A stretch of DNA of 64,000 bases from Achatina immaculata (taxonomy: Eukaryota; Mollusca; Gastropoda; Stylommatophora; Achatinidae), in contig CM019691.1 in assembly GCA_009760885.1 (NCBI GenBank), forward strand, positions 26,101,314 through 26,165,313. Direction: 5' to 3'. Below the pieces are notes generated by a model. It did no database searches and was not told where the DNA came from. It was given only the letters and a program-made list of their open reading frames with translations. Each line of letters opens with the position of its first letter. Position 1 is the first letter of the stretch. Positions 21,619 through 32,828 of the stretch are shown here, piece after piece. The position numbers were made by a program, and so were the translations under genes.

Positions 21619-22890
21619 GTAACAAAAAAAAAAGAAGAGAGAGTTTGTTTTTGACATGCTCCATCTGGATTCAGCTGCTGTGAATTTGATAAGCTTAGAC
21701 TAGGCCTATGTGAGATAACCCAAAATGAGTCTACAAGCAACTGTATGCGTTGATAACATACTTACTTTCTGGTCTAACAAAAAGTAAAACGTACGATAAT
21801 ATGAAGGTGGCAGTTTTATCTATATAAGGTAGTAAGCATTATGACACCACAGTTGTCAAAAATTGACAATACACATCTGAATAAATGAAGCAGTAGTATA
21901 ATGGGAAAAAAAAAACCTAACCGCAGAATAAAATAAAATGTAGTGAGTGAATGAATGAATGAATTGGATTTTACATTTAAAAAAAAAATTCCCTAATTCT
22001 TTTATCTGTCCATATTTCAACTCCTATGCTCTGCACACGCCGACATGACCACAACTTTTTGTTTTTTTTTTAATCTCCACACAGGGAACCCACTTTTGAT
22101 TTGAACCGCAATACTTCAAGCATTACATGTAAATAAAAACAACATTTCTTAAATGCATAATAAACCGCATCATCTCTAACATAATCTATTCCTGCCACTT
22201 TAATATAAACTAAAAATCTACTGAAAAAAACATCAAACTTTTGAGTACATGAGTTCTTTCATGGCATAATTTCAATTAAAATGAGATTCTCAGTTATACT
22301 CATACATGACCCTTTTATATACTTCTGATTTCCATCCCCCATCAAAAAATAGAGCCAAGTCACAAAAGATATACAAATGTAAATAAAGAGAAAATAAAAA
22401 CTGAAATCAGAAATAATACTCCACAGTATGAACACACTTAACACATCATCAGTTAGGATTATTTCTTCCATATGTTTCGCAGTTTCAACATTTGTTCAGC
22501 TTTATATTACATAGAATGCTTTCTAGCATATGCACACTAAAAGTATTTTTTTAAAATAAATATCTTAGGAAACAGCATAAACACAAGTTAACACAAAATT
22601 TCCATACATGAACAAAATAACTGCAACGCTAGAACTCGATATACATGTTTAACGTATTTTTTTTAACATCTAACATTCCTCATGATAAATGCAAGTATTT
22701 CAGCAAAGTATGTGTGATAAACCTAGAAAATGATAATGCACACTCATGTTAAAATCAAGACAAAATAAAATTTGCTTCAAATTGTGAATTTTTACATGAG
22801 CAGGTTTTAAGGATTTTTTAAAAAAAAACGTTCTTGGTGCAAACGAACATTTAGTGTATAAGTACATAAAGATAAGTATATAACTATGCA
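21619..22890. other. Intron sequence upstream of exon 1; no gene seen
   Basis: AT-rich with poly-A/poly-T runs; nothing recognisable as an exon, repeat family or mobile element. It belongs to the 13.4-kb interval between the common exon and zinc-finger exon 1. Confidence 0.4.
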
Positions 22891-22894
22891 TAAA

Positions 22895-23510
22895 GCAACT
22901 GCAGTAAAGTTGTGATAAAAAAATGTATAAACTAGGAGAAAAGTAGGAACAGTTTTATTACTTAACAAGCACACAGTTGTGATGTTTCAGCTGGAACACA
23001 TGTTTTGAATTCACAATTCAGCTACACCTAACATTCCCCGCTTCCACAATCATATTCCCTCTGCCTAAGTTCCACTCTTTTCTCACCTGTAACACATAGT
23101 TCAGAACCTCCTCAGAGCATCAGATTACTTTTTCTTCTTCGTTTGCATAGAGCATCAGATTACAACCTCTCTACCCCAACTATAATCACCTATTCCACCT
23201 TCTCCCAGCTAGATTATCATTGTATCATCCTTCCCCTTTCCACACCCACATCCCCCCACACACATACACATCACAAGTCTCCATTTAAACGTTCTCTACA
23301 CTCCACCATGCACACTTCTCTTACAAGTCACAGGTAAGCGTTTTGTTCATTCTATTTTTTCCACTCTTATTTTTTACATAGCATTCATGTATTTAATCTT
23401 CTCTCTCTATTTGTTTGTCCTGTGTGTTTCTGTATGATTAAGGTTCACACTGAAACATCACAACTGTGTGCTTGTTAGGTAATAAAACTGTTCCTACTTT
23501 TTTCCTAGTT
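22895..23510 (+). mobile_element. Penelope-like element terminal fragment with 60-bp inverted ends
   Basis: 22,931-22,990 and 23,450-23,509 are inverted repeats of 60 bp with two mismatches by eye. The sequence between them matches, block by block, the complement of the non-coding tail beyond the GIY-YIG region at 47.4-47.9 kb ('acaagtctccatttaaa', 'ctctacactccacca', 'tacatagcattcat', 'gtcctgtgtg'). Left of the left arm, 'gtgataaaaaaatgtata' continues the same tail. A 3' non-coding end with an inverted terminal copy is the structure known for Penelope-like insertions. Confidence 0.7.
23115..23164 (-). mobile_element. 20-bp remnant insertion of the GAA-tailed family with 15-bp target duplication
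   Basis: 'agagcatcagattac' at 23,115-23,129 is repeated at 23,150-23,164. Between them are 20 bases which, read on the minus strand, are 'atgcaaacgaagaagaaaaa', the extreme 3' end of the composite family (…gcgaacgaagaagaag). It is an insertion truncated almost to the tail and sits inside the Penelope-like fragment. Confidence 0.8.
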
Positions 23511-23558
23511 AGAATGGAGGTCTGCATCAAGATACATCTTGATGCAGACCTCCATTCT
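23511..23558. repeat. Perfect 23-bp inverted repeat (2-bp spacer)
   Basis: 'agaatggaggtctgcatcaa' plus 'gat' is followed after 'ac' by its exact complement ending 'cagacctccattct'. It directly abuts the inverted end of the Penelope-like fragment at 23,509, so it may be a fold-back product of that insertion. Confidence 0.9.
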
Positions 23559-25000
23559 CTCATTACAAATGTCATACTCATACAGAATAACAGACAAAGG
23601 ATACATATGAAGAATGTTGTATATTTACTCTTATATCTAAAACAAATGCAGAGAAGCCTGCCTTGCACCAATAACATAACACATCTTTGAACACATGAAC
23701 TGTCAGCTAATTAAAATGAAATCTAAAATATTCATATCTTCTAAACCAAATTAAATTTTACATCAACAGTAAAATATATACAATTACTGATGAGGCCACC
23801 TTTGTTTCAGTCCATTTTTCACAAGTGGATATCTTTTTTTTTCTAAAAGGGAAACTGTCACTAACCCAACATTTACAAAATAAAATAATAATTAACAAAA
23901 ATGTATGAAACAAAAGAAACAATAAATAGAGAGTACATGAAATGAGCAAACTATATATAAAAATAGCCAGTATGAAACACTTGTGTGTAATGTAACTCAA
24001 ATAATTTTTTTAAACCTTTCAATTTAACAATAGGGTTTAAAGATTATATATCTATGGCTGAGCAATGTATAAAATCAGAATTAACCAAATTCTCCTGAAG
24101 CTATCTTAAAAAATCTCAAAACTACAAACTGTCAATATATTTTGTTTTAAATATATCATATATACATATATATGAGTGCCTATAACTGAACATGCACTCT
24201 CTTGAAAGAGATCACCATTTACATTAATTCTTACATTTACAACTGCAATATCCTGTAACCATATCCATTTTCTGTGAATTGCTCCAGACTTTTCATATAT
24301 ATTTATGTACAAATATGCCAAATTTGTGTTTTTAATGAATTAGCTTTACTTAAAATAACTAATTTTGAGCTGCTTATCTAACTAAACAGAGAAATTATGC
24401 ATAGATAAATAAAACCATTTTAAAGTGGGGAAAAATAGGCAGGAAAGCTTTGTAAAAGTAATAATTTTTCTTGGAATCTTTGCTTAAACTGGGCAAACAT
24501 AACTTCACATTTATTTGCTCTGTGCTTTTTACATTTAATTCAGTTTTACAATTGTCTTGAATAACTTGTTACAGAAATAATGTTCAGAAACATTACTTAT
24601 TTTTGGAGACAAATATAAATTACTATTATTTACACTTAATTATTTTTTTCTGTAACATTTGATTTATGGATGCACTAAAGTGGGTGTGTTTAGGAATATT
24701 TCTTCAGTCAAAATCACAATGAAATTTTCATTTCAAGAAAATCCACTGCACCACTGTTTCTCTACATGTCAATTCACTACAGTGAAATCTCACTGCAAAT
24801 AACAATTTGCTACTAAAATAATTACTATAGTATTAATTCACTGCAACTATAATTGTTATAAAGAACTTGCCATAGTGCTTTTAATTAATTTTGCTTTGAA
24901 TTAGATTTTTTTTTTGATAAGAGAAATCTAGATTTTTAAAGGATTTGTCTTCTTCATCAACCTTCTTGCCATTTTTGTTCCTTTTCTCTAGTTATTTCAG
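23559..25000. other. AT-rich intron sequence; no gene seen
   Basis: Nothing recognisable apart from short poly-A/T runs and a TA-rich stretch near 24,155. Confidence 0.4.
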
Positions 25001-25002
25001 CC

Positions 25003-25075
25003 GCTGGAGCCAAAAGACATTTGGCAGTGTGCCCAATGATTTATAAGTATTTCAAAAGTTGAGAATGTCCATTAC
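25003..25075. repeat. Dispersed repeat shared with 32,748-32,828
   Basis: 'tggagccaaaagacatttgg' and 'aaaagttgagaat' followed by 'tccatt' recur in the same order in both places with few differences. Confidence 0.6.
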
Positions 25076-25376
25076 TATCTTCTCCATTAACTTCCTATTT
25101 TTATATCACTCTGAAGATTTGGTCATCCATTTGCCTGTGTGTTCATTTTTTCTTCTGTGATTCATCACTAGCTCAAACAAAGATTCTTTGTGTATCTGCA
25201 TATTTCTCTTCCTCTTGCAAGCCACTTGAAAAGCTGAAAAAAACTTGGGTGAATTTTCCTGATCAATTTATTGAAACAGTAGTACCATACTCCCACACTA
25301 CTATTGGCAGTAGGTCCACCATGCAAAATATGACTGCAAACCTTCCAAAAAACTGGTAGGTATCTCAGTGAATGTC

Positions 25377-25772
25377 TTACTTGACCTCTGTAGGGACCCA
25401 CATCATAATACTTTTCCAGATTTTATTCATGATGCTTTGCAGTCTGCCATCAACATTAAGTTTCAAAACTTGCAGTGCCCCAGCAACATCATAAACAGGA
25501 ACAAAAGGAAGAGCAAGAATGGAGTGGAAGTCTCTTCTCAAGAATGATTCTTGAGCATTAGAGTAGGCACTTTGTAAACCTTCCTCTACTGGTTTTCTCC
25601 ACAGACTCTGCCCAAAGTGAAAGTAACAAACTTGTGGCTGAGAAGATGGAAACACCTCTTGAAATGCTAGAAACGATGCATTTTCAAAATCACAACACTG
25701 AAATGACATGGTTCTGCACTGAGGGTGCTGGGAAAGTTATCTCTGATTACTTTGAATATTTTTTTTATAGAC
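25377..25772 (-). pseudogene. MULE-type transposase fragment (part 1 of a split relic)
   Basis: The minus-strand frame 25,377-25,709 reads CDFENASFLAFQEVFP, then CYFHFGQSLWRK, then LALPFVPVYDV. These match the order expected in the MULE transposase domain (D-F-E-x-A...F..F, C-x-FHxxQ..WRK, ALAFVP). The left end at about 25,150 decays into non-coding sequence. Its upstream half would lie beyond the LINE inserted from about 25,773, where a related fragment is seen at 28,755-29,040. Identity as MULE rests on motif order only; no inverted ends were found. Confidence 0.55.
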
Positions 25773-28754
25773 GGCATGGTTTCTTCCGGCGTGACGTGCA
25801 AGATGGCGGTCGTTTTTAAAACGCTCTCGCCGGCATGCAGAAATCAGCGGAATTCCGCTTGATCTGTTACATATCATGTACCGGGAGTTGGGCATAAGGC
25901 TAACAACCTTATCCTGAGACCTATCTAGAGGCAACTCCAGATAGGAAAAAAAGATATCGTTATGGAAACTCGCAGAGAAACCAACCGAGCATCAGGGATG
26001 CCAACTCCGAAGAGCTCATTCGTCGGCCCCAAACATGTGACAAGGGTTGGATTCTGGAATGTGAGAACGATGGCAGCACCAACAAGAACCAACCAGGTCA
26101 TCAAAGAAATGGAGAGATACCATCTAGACATACTGGGCATCAGCGAAATGCGATGGCCAGAAGCAGGTAAAAGATCGGCGGAAAACGGTAAGTTAATTAT
26201 ACATTCAGGTAGAAATGACAATAAATTCCGAGACGGAGTGGGCATTATTATGTCAAATGTAGCTGCAAAGAGCCTTGTAGAATGGGAACCAGTGAACAGT
26301 CGTATAATAAGAGCACGATACAACCTACGACACGGAAGAATGACAATAATACAGTGTTATGCACCCACGAATGATGCAGATGATGATGTGAAAGACGACT
26401 TCTATCACCAACTACAACAAATCATCAATAAAGTCCCTAAACACGACATCTTAATTGCTATGGGGGACTTCAACGCTAAGGTAGGGAAGGATAATACCGA
26501 CGTTGAAAAAGTGATGGGGAAAGAAGGAATTGACATGGTTAATCAGAATGGAGAAAGATTAATTGAAATATGTTTAACAGAGGGCATGGTCATTGGAGGC
26601 ACAATATTCCCACACAAAGAGATACATAAAACAACGTGGATATCTCCAGATGATAGAACTAGAAACCAGATAGACCATTTTTGTATTAGAAAGCAATACA
26701 GAACATCTCTCATGGATGTAAGGGCTTATAGGGGTGCAGATGTCAACAGTGATCACAACCTGTGCATAGGGAAAATAAAACTAAAATTGAAAAGTCAACA
26801 CAAGAAATCAGTACACAGAAAGATAAACATCCACAGCCTACAAGAAGAAAATACTAACATTAATTTCAATCAGGAACTTGCCAATCATTCCAAAACACCC
26901 AGTGAAGTTGAGGAGATAGGTATAGATGAGGTATGGAATTCTTACAGCACAGCCATAATCACAGCAGCAAAAGTAAGCGCTGGATTGGAAAAACCAAATA
27001 GAAAAGCATGGATATCAGATAAAACATGGAAGTATATACATGAAAGACGAGCAGTCAAATTAAACATGTTGAATGCAAAAGCAGATGATGAAAGAGATTC
27101 GGCAAAAGCAAAATACAAAGACATAGACAAGAAAGTAAAAAGTTCAGCTAGAAGGGATAAAAGAGAATACATAGACAATATGGCGAAAGAGGCAGAAAAA
27201 GCAGCAAAAACAGGAGACAGCAAAACTTTATATAACATACAAAAGAGGCTAACAGGTACTATTACATCTAAAGAAAGACCAATCCTTAGCAAAACTGGAA
27301 CACTATTAACATCAAATAAAGACCAAAAGCAAAGATGGGCTGAACACTTCCAAGAAATACTCAATCGACCACACCCAAAAGAATTGTTAAACCTTGAAAC
27401 TGACTTACCAGCCCCACAACTAAATGTCAATCTAGATGAAATTGAATTGCATGAAATTGAAACAGCAGTGAATTTAATGGCTAACAACAAAGCTGCAGGT
27501 GAAGATGAAATAACAGCCGAGATGCTAAAAGCTATCAATAGTGACAACATGAGACAACTACAGAGAATGTTTAACAAGATTTGGAAAGAAGAAAAGGTCC
27601 CTTCTAATTGGAAGAAGGGAATCATTGTGAAAATACCAAAAAAGGGCAACCTTAGTGACTGTAACAACTGGAGAGGAGTAACCTTAATATCAGTTGTGTC
27701 AAAAGTATTTTGCAAGGTCATTTTGAATAGACTCAAAGATATAGTGGATACTGCAATGAGAGAAGAACAAGCAGGATTTCGAAAAGGGAGAAGCTGTCTC
27801 GACCAGATCTTTACTCTCAGAATAATACTTGAAGAACATATTGAAAAGCAGAAACCATTAATACTGAATTTCATAGATTTTAAGAAGGCATTTGATAGCA
27901 TACACAGAGATTCATTATGGAGAATTTTATGTCTATATGGAATACCATCTAAAATTGTCAACATCATTAAGGACTTATACAATGGATATGGTTGTGCAGT
28001 CAAGACAGAAGAAGGGATGAGTGAATGGTTCCAGATTGAAACAGGCGTGAAACAAGGATGTATACTGTCTCCTTTACTTTTTGGGATTACAATAGACTTC
28101 ATAATGAAAAAATGCTGCACAGGTAACACAGGTATTGACTGGGTACATGGGACCCAACTAGAAGACCTTGATTTTGCTGATGACATAACTCTTATCAGTA
28201 ATAATGTGAATTCCATGCAAGAAAAAACAGATAGCCTATCTTCACTGGCTAGCAAAATAGGACTTGAAATTAACAAGGACAAAACAAAAATAATGAAAAT
28301 TCCCATCAATCAAAATGGAAAAATACACATAGAAGGGACAGATATTGAAGAAGTCAATCAATTTGCATACCTTGGCAGCTACATAGACCAGGATGGTGAC
28401 ACTAGAAAGGAAGTTAGGATCAGAATTGCAAAAGCAGCATCAATCTTCAAGAATCTTGAGAACATATGGAATTCAAAAGTTATAAGCACAAAAACCAAGT
28501 TAAGACTATTCAATTCAAATGTAATATCCACCCTCATTTATGCATGCGAAAGCTGGAAAACAACTAAAGAAATAGAAAAGAAATTAGACTCTTTTGAAAA
28601 CAAATGCCTAAGGAAAATACTCGGCATCAAGTGGAATGAATTCAAGAACAATGCAGAGATAAGACAGATGACTGAACAACAACCAGTCTCACGGGTGATC
28701 AGGAAAAGGAGATGGACATATGTTGGCCACTTGATGAGATTTTACCACAGATAG
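25773..28754 (+). mobile_element. LINE (family B) with a long open EN-RT frame, 3' truncated
   Basis: The frame 25,962-28,754 gives 930 codons from ATG. The N-terminal third is an APE-type endonuclease (GFWNVRTM near residue 28, LDILGISEMRW near 55, MGDFNAKVGK near 168, NSDHNL near 262). The reverse transcriptase follows (NNWRGVTLISVVSKVF, EEQAGFRKGRS near 605, FIDFKKAFDS near 640, GVKQGCILSP near 690, LDFADDITLIS near 735). Catalytic FADD is intact and there are no internal stops. The frame ends soon after a GHLMRF motif, whereas relatives in this window continue about 50 residues, so the 3' end is lost. The endonuclease style resembles RTE-type LINEs (family knowledge; clade unproven). It interrupts a MULE-like relic. 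Confidence 0.85.
25962..28754 (+). CDS. Endonuclease/reverse transcriptase polyprotein of LINE family B
   Basis: This is the longest open frame in the window, uninterrupted across the APE endonuclease, a linker of charged helices (about residues 300-450), the RT fingers-palm-thumb and a partial C-terminal domain. The activity would be nicking of genomic DNA and target-primed reverse transcription of its own RNA. The ATG at 25,962 is the first in frame after about 190 bases of element leader. Its lack of stops marks it as the youngest LINE here, but loss of the C-terminal domain and 3' UTR makes autonomous movement unlikely. The 455-codon antisense frame across it is a shadow. Confidence 0.85.
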   Translation: METRRETNRASGMPTPKSSFVGPKHVTRVGFWNVRTMAAPTRTNQVIKEMERYHLDILGISEMRWPEAGKRSAENGKLIIHSGRNDNKFRDGVGIIMSNVAAKSLVEWEPVNSRIIRARYNLRHGRMTIIQCYAPTNDADDDVKDDFYHQLQQIINKVPKHDILIAMGDFNAKVGKDNTDVEKVMGKEGIDMVNQNGERLIEICLTEGMVIGGTIFPHKEIHKTTWISPDDRTRNQIDHFCIRKQYRTSLMDVRAYRGADVNSDHNLCIGKIKLKLKSQHKKSVHRKINIHSLQEENTNINFNQELANHSKTPSEVEEIGIDEVWNSYSTAIITAAKVSAGLEKPNRKAWISDKTWKYIHERRAVKLNMLNAKADDERDSAKAKYKDIDKKVKSSARRDKREYIDNMAKEAEKAAKTGDSKTLYNIQKRLTGTITSKERPILSKTGTLLTSNKDQKQRWAEHFQEILNRPHPKELLNLETDLPAPQLNVNLDEIELHEIETAVNLMANNKAAGEDEITAEMLKAINSDNMRQLQRMFNKIWKEEKVPSNWKKGIIVKIPKKGNLSDCNNWRGVTLISVVSKVFCKVILNRLKDIVDTAMREEQAGFRKGRSCLDQIFTLRIILEEHIEKQKPLILNFIDFKKAFDSIHRDSLWRILCLYGIPSKIVNIIKDLYNGYGCAVKTEEGMSEWFQIETGVKQGCILSPLLFGITIDFIMKKCCTGNTGIDWVHGTQLEDLDFADDITLISNNVNSMQEKTDSLSSLASKIGLEINKDKTKIMKIPINQNGKIHIEGTDIEEVNQFAYLGSYIDQDGDTRKEVRIRIAKAASIFKNLENIWNSKVISTKTKLRLFNSNVISTLIYACESWKTTKEIEKKLDSFENKCLRKILGIKWNEFKNNAEIRQMTEQQPVSRVIRKRRWTYVGHLMRFYHR

Positions 28755-29040
28755 TTTTTAGTTTTTCAGGAATCTCCTCTATGTCTATTTCCTGCAGTGC
28801 TTTTTTTAATCCTGAAGGATGTGATGTCTCTGTTTAGTATCTGCTGCTCTCTTCAAAGCTTCCTCAGAAGGCAAGGCAAGGCAAGAAGGGCCTCTGAATC
28901 AGCACAACCAAGTAGGCTTTGTGCAAGCAGAAATGCTACATTATGTGGTTATTTTCCTACTTTTTTGAAGAATTCATTTACAAACTGTCCAGCCTTAATC
29001 TTCTCAAATTCTGGCAAATGACAGTGCTCCTAAGACAAGG
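28755..29040 (-). pseudogene. FLYWCH/MULE-like fragment (part 2 of a split relic)
   Basis: On the minus strand, readable pieces include HLPEFEKIKAGQFVNEF and SEEALKRAADTKQRHHILQD, in different frames. Their composition and order resemble the region between the FLYWCH finger and the MULE domain of FLYWCH-MULE transposons. This is consistent with being the upstream half of the fragment at 25,377-25,772, split by the LINE. Frames are broken; assignment is tentative. Confidence 0.35.
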
Positions 29041-29070
29041 ATCATGACAGAATGAGCCGACCATTGCAAT

Positions 29071-30355
29071 TACGAGAGATGACTGATAAGTTCTCGGAAT
29101 AAGGTACAAATACTTGAAACCCACAGTTAATATTAGGTGCATTTGTAGATCAGGTTAATGTAAGATTAAACACTAAGTTTCAAGAAATAAACTGCAACCA
29201 ATTTTTTTTTTACAGGCTACTGAAGTGATAAGGTGTGGCAGAAATTAAGGAAATGGATAACATTTCTCATCGAGCAGTCATTCGCTACCTCTGCATCAAG
29301 AGCTTATCATTGGAGGAGATTCATGAGGATATGGTAAAGTGCCCCTTCTTACAGCACAGTGAAGAAATGAGCAGCTCAATTCAAACATGGAAGGGAGAGT
29401 CTGGAAGATGATCCCCATCCAGGAAGACCAAGAACAGTAACCACCGATGAAACCACTGACAGAATCTATGACATGATAATGGAGGATCAATGACTAACTA
29501 AGCGGTACATTACTACTGAGTTGGGCATCTCCCAGGAACGTGTTCATGCCATTATTCACAATGATCTTCAAATGACAAAGGTCTCTGCTTGATGGATCCC
29601 AAAATTTCTTGGAGCTGATCACAAGCAACAGCATCTCAACATGTCAAGAGACAATCATGGCCATTTTTCTGCACATCCTGAAAAGTTTCTTCAGCAATTT
29701 TGTGACTATGGGTGAGACTTGGGTTCATCATTTTCAACCAGAAACCAAAGAACAGTCAAAGCAGTGGAAACATCAATGGTCCCCACCTCCAAAGAAATCA
29801 AGGGTGGTTCTGTCTGCAGGTAAAGTGATGGCTTCCATCTTATGGAATTCAGAAGGTGTGCTATTGGTAAACTATCTTCAAAAGGGCAGAACAGTCACCA
29901 GTGCCTATTACGCTAATCTTGTGAAGCAACTGCCGGTCAAACTGAAGGAAAAGCGTCGAGGGAAATTGATGAGAGGAGTCATCTTTCAGCAAGACAATGC
30001 TCCAGTTCACAAGTCAGTGGTGCCAATGGCCGCCATTCATGAATGCGGCTTCCAGCTTCTTGAACATCCACCTTATTCCCCAGATTTGGCCCCTTCGGAC
30101 TATTACCTGTTTACCAAACTCAAAAAGGAGCTCAGTGGTCGCAAATTTGCTTCAGATGATGACATCATTCATGCTGTAGACCACTTTCTACTAGCACAAG
30201 GCACTGACTTTTACAGAGAAGGGATCCATATGCTCCAGGATCGCTGGACCAAGTGCATAAATTTGCAAGGGGACTATGTTGAGAAATAACCAAAAAAAGT
30301 TGTCCACAAATAATCCCTTGTACCTTATGCCGAGAACTTATCAATCATCCCTTGC
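29071..30355 (+). mobile_element. Mariner transposon, copy 2, catalytically dead
   Basis: The left end 'gatgactgataagttctcgg' and right end 'gagaacttatcaatcatccc' are inverted repeats. An open frame at 29,609-30,289 (226 codons) covers most of the catalytic domain: FQQDNAPVH and SPDLAPSDYYLF, with exactly 34 residues between the two Asp (DD34D). The first catalytic Asp is replaced: the motif usually read as DETWVHH is GETWVHH (29,710, 'gggtgagact'). Upstream, the DNA-binding region is broken by stops and small deletions. It is close in sequence to copy 1 at 1341-2571, so both came from one wave. Confidence 0.88.
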
Positions 30356-31109
30356 ATCTCTAAGCTCACACATCCAGTGTGTTGTACTCTTTGATCCTGA
30401 ATGATGATAATAATATAAAAACCCATTAAGCTACAATCTTCTTCCATCTCTTCAAGTTTTGGTGAAGTACAGTTTTTCACCCTCCATGAAGAACAAATCT
30501 GTTAAAAAATATTTAAAATTAAATCGAATATTTTATTCTACTTTTTTTTAAAATTCGCCATGTAAACTCGTAGATTCTCCAATTGCATTATTTTTATTTT
30601 CTCATATAAAATAAATGGTATCATTTTGTGGACATACAACTACAGTATGTACGCAGAACTGACATCATACCAGTTAATCAAAAATATTACATTCTTCAAA
30701 TGCAAAATTTTAAAATTCTTTTGTGAAGACCGATGCCAGTTTTTTTTTCATATTTACTAAATGGTCATCTATTTTGTAAAAATCATCTATCTAGCTATAC
30801 CTATAACAATATTATGACCTGCAACTGGACAATACTGAACATATGGCAAAATCTGATCTTATTAAATCACAACAATCTATACATGTGGTCACATCTCCAA
30901 TACCTACCAATCATAAAATCTGGTTCCTAAAAATGTTTTTACTGAAGGAAAAATGGTAAAAATTCTATGTAGTGGATAAGTGCTACAGCAATTCCATTTT
31001 TAGCAAGTTTTATTGTAATTTATATTACTTGCATATAGCCTGTATGTGTAGGGAAATAAATTCTAGTGAAAATAACTAAGCAGTAAATATGCACAGTAGT
31101 GACTTCACC
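30356..31109. other. AT-rich intron sequence; no gene seen
   Basis: No recognisable element or exon. Confidence 0.4.
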
Positions 31110-31326
31110 TGTCTGATGTAGCTTCTTCTTCTTCTTCGTTCGCTTCTACCACCAAAACCACACTGTGATCCTACTGAATTTATGCCTGTGGTCCTCGTTA
31201 GGTCCCGTGGTCTCCTGTATGGTCCCCGAAAGGACCACACGAGATCTCCGAGAGGACCACAAGGGGTTCAGAGTATCACAGGGCTTTTGGTGGGTCTATG
31301 AAGCGGGATTGCGTGTCTGATGTAGC
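31110..31326 (-). mobile_element. GAA-tailed composite element, 191-bp 5'-truncated copy
   Basis: The 13-bp duplication 'tgtctgatgtagc' lies at 31,110-31,122 and 31,314-31,326. The insert (31,123-31,313), read on the minus strand, ends 'gaagcgaacgaagaagaaga'. It contains the family's 3' block with paired 'ggtcctctcgg'/'ggaccac' segments, 'gtaaattcagtaggatc'-type sequence and the 'aatcccgcttc' block. The distal modules are absent. Confidence 0.88.
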
Positions 31327-32179
31327 AAATTTTACCAAAACATTTATTATTTGTAGTTAATACATGTTGCATGTTTTTCAGATCCTCTTTTTACCAATAA
31401 CTTATATACAAACTTCTGCTTCTGGCTTTTATTTCACAATTAAAAGAAAAAAAAACCAATTCACATTTCACACTGAAATTAATGTCAGCAGCCCAGGTGA
31501 ACAAACAGCTGGTGCTTGGTTATACTGTTAAATCATAATGGATAAAGCTTCTGCTGAACTACTTTTGATTCAGAAATCAAAAGTTCACTGTCAGTCATTC
31601 CCTCAACTCCTTCCTTATTTACTTATTTCAAGGGTAATATGAATCACCATACTCTTCACCAAAAAAAAAAGTGAAAAAGCCTGCTTATATATAAATCAGT
31701 GGACACGAATGACATAAATTTTAGCTTTCAACAGTCTGCACTTAGGTTGGTTAAAAAAAACCAAAAAAACTAAGCAATATTTTCAGACAAATGTTAGATA
31801 CACCATAAGTTATGACAGGTGGCTTTGAAGTGTTAAACAAAACTGTCACATTTAAAGATAAATTCTTACCTCCAGATGTTCCCAGTTATTCATGGTGGGT
31901 TACATCAAATGAATGCATATGAATTTGTAACTAATCTCAGCATATTAGGCAGTTCGCTTAATAAATTCCTTGTAAAAATTTATCGTAAACTATGCTGCAT
32001 TAACACAAAGATTATTAAATACTGTTTCATACTAATAATCTGGAAGATTTCTGACTAGGATAACAGTGGAATAAAGCAACCTCAAAATAATAAGAGTGAC
32101 ATAATGCCAAAAGGCCAGATTTACGCCTCCCACTCACCCCCACCCCCACAGAGAGTTAATATAAAATCCAACGGCCTTC
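31327..32179. other. AT-rich intron sequence; no gene seen
   Basis: No recognisable exon or mobile element. Confidence 0.4.
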
Positions 32180-32640
32180 TTGTTCCTTTGCTCCAGTCAT
32201 TTCACCCCCTCTCTTTTTCTCAAACTCTCTGTCAACATGCGTAGGATAATATGTCCCTCCATAACCATCGATCTTTTCTGCATTTCAACAGGCATTTCTC
32301 ATGCCCAGATGCCAAACCACCAAACATCTTTTCTTTCTGTCTACCTCTGTCCCTTCTACCTTCAATCTCCCCTGCTGCCATTAGGTGCTCTAGCCTGCCT
32401 CTCCACTGAACACATCCCACAAATTTGGATTGTTTTCCAATCTTTCCTATAACTTTCTTTGTTTCTTGTGCCTCTTTCAAAACCTCCTTGTTTGATCTTC
32501 TCACTATCCATGGTGCCTTCAGCATTCTTCTTAAGAACCACTTTCAGCTGATTAGAGCATTCTTTGTATCTCTTTACTGACCATCCAAGCTTCCCATTCA
32601 TAGAATAATATTGGTTCAATTTAAAACTAGCACATTCTTC
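32180..32640 (-). mobile_element. LINE 3'-end fragment (family D)
   Basis: Minus-strand frames read FVGCVQWRGRLEHLMAAG then EGRRDRGRQKEKM, typical of the C-terminal tail of LINE polyproteins (GHVxRR...GxxxGxRxRGR). Related copies are at 59,175-59,420 (same strand) and, more distantly, 33,960-34,640. Frames are broken. Confidence 0.65.
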
Positions 32641-32747
32641 CTGACTCTCATAGATAGTGATTTATTGCACTGTAAGGATTTCAACTTCTGAAAAGAGAAA
32701 GAGACCTTGGCTTGTGCTATTCTGCTTTTTACTTCAATGGTACACCA

Positions 32748-32828
32748 TTTCAGCCACTGGAGCCAAAAGACATTTGGCAATGCACCCAACAGTCTGCAAG
32801 CATTTTAAAAAGTTGAGAATATCCATTG
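32748..32828. repeat. Dispersed repeat shared with 25,003-25,075
   Basis: Same ordered blocks as the copy at 25.0 kb ('ctggagccaaaagacatttg', 'aaaagttgagaat'). Confidence 0.6.

Noticed and set aside
23511..23558. Perfect hairpin as a microRNA precursor
   Set aside because: A 2-nt loop and perfect pairing do not fit an animal pre-miRNA; the position at a retroelement edge suggests an insertion by-product.
26942..28309. 455-codon open frame on the minus strand
   Set aside because: It is the exact antisense of the LINE family B RT region; residue composition (Ser/Leu/Cys-rich) has no domain logic.
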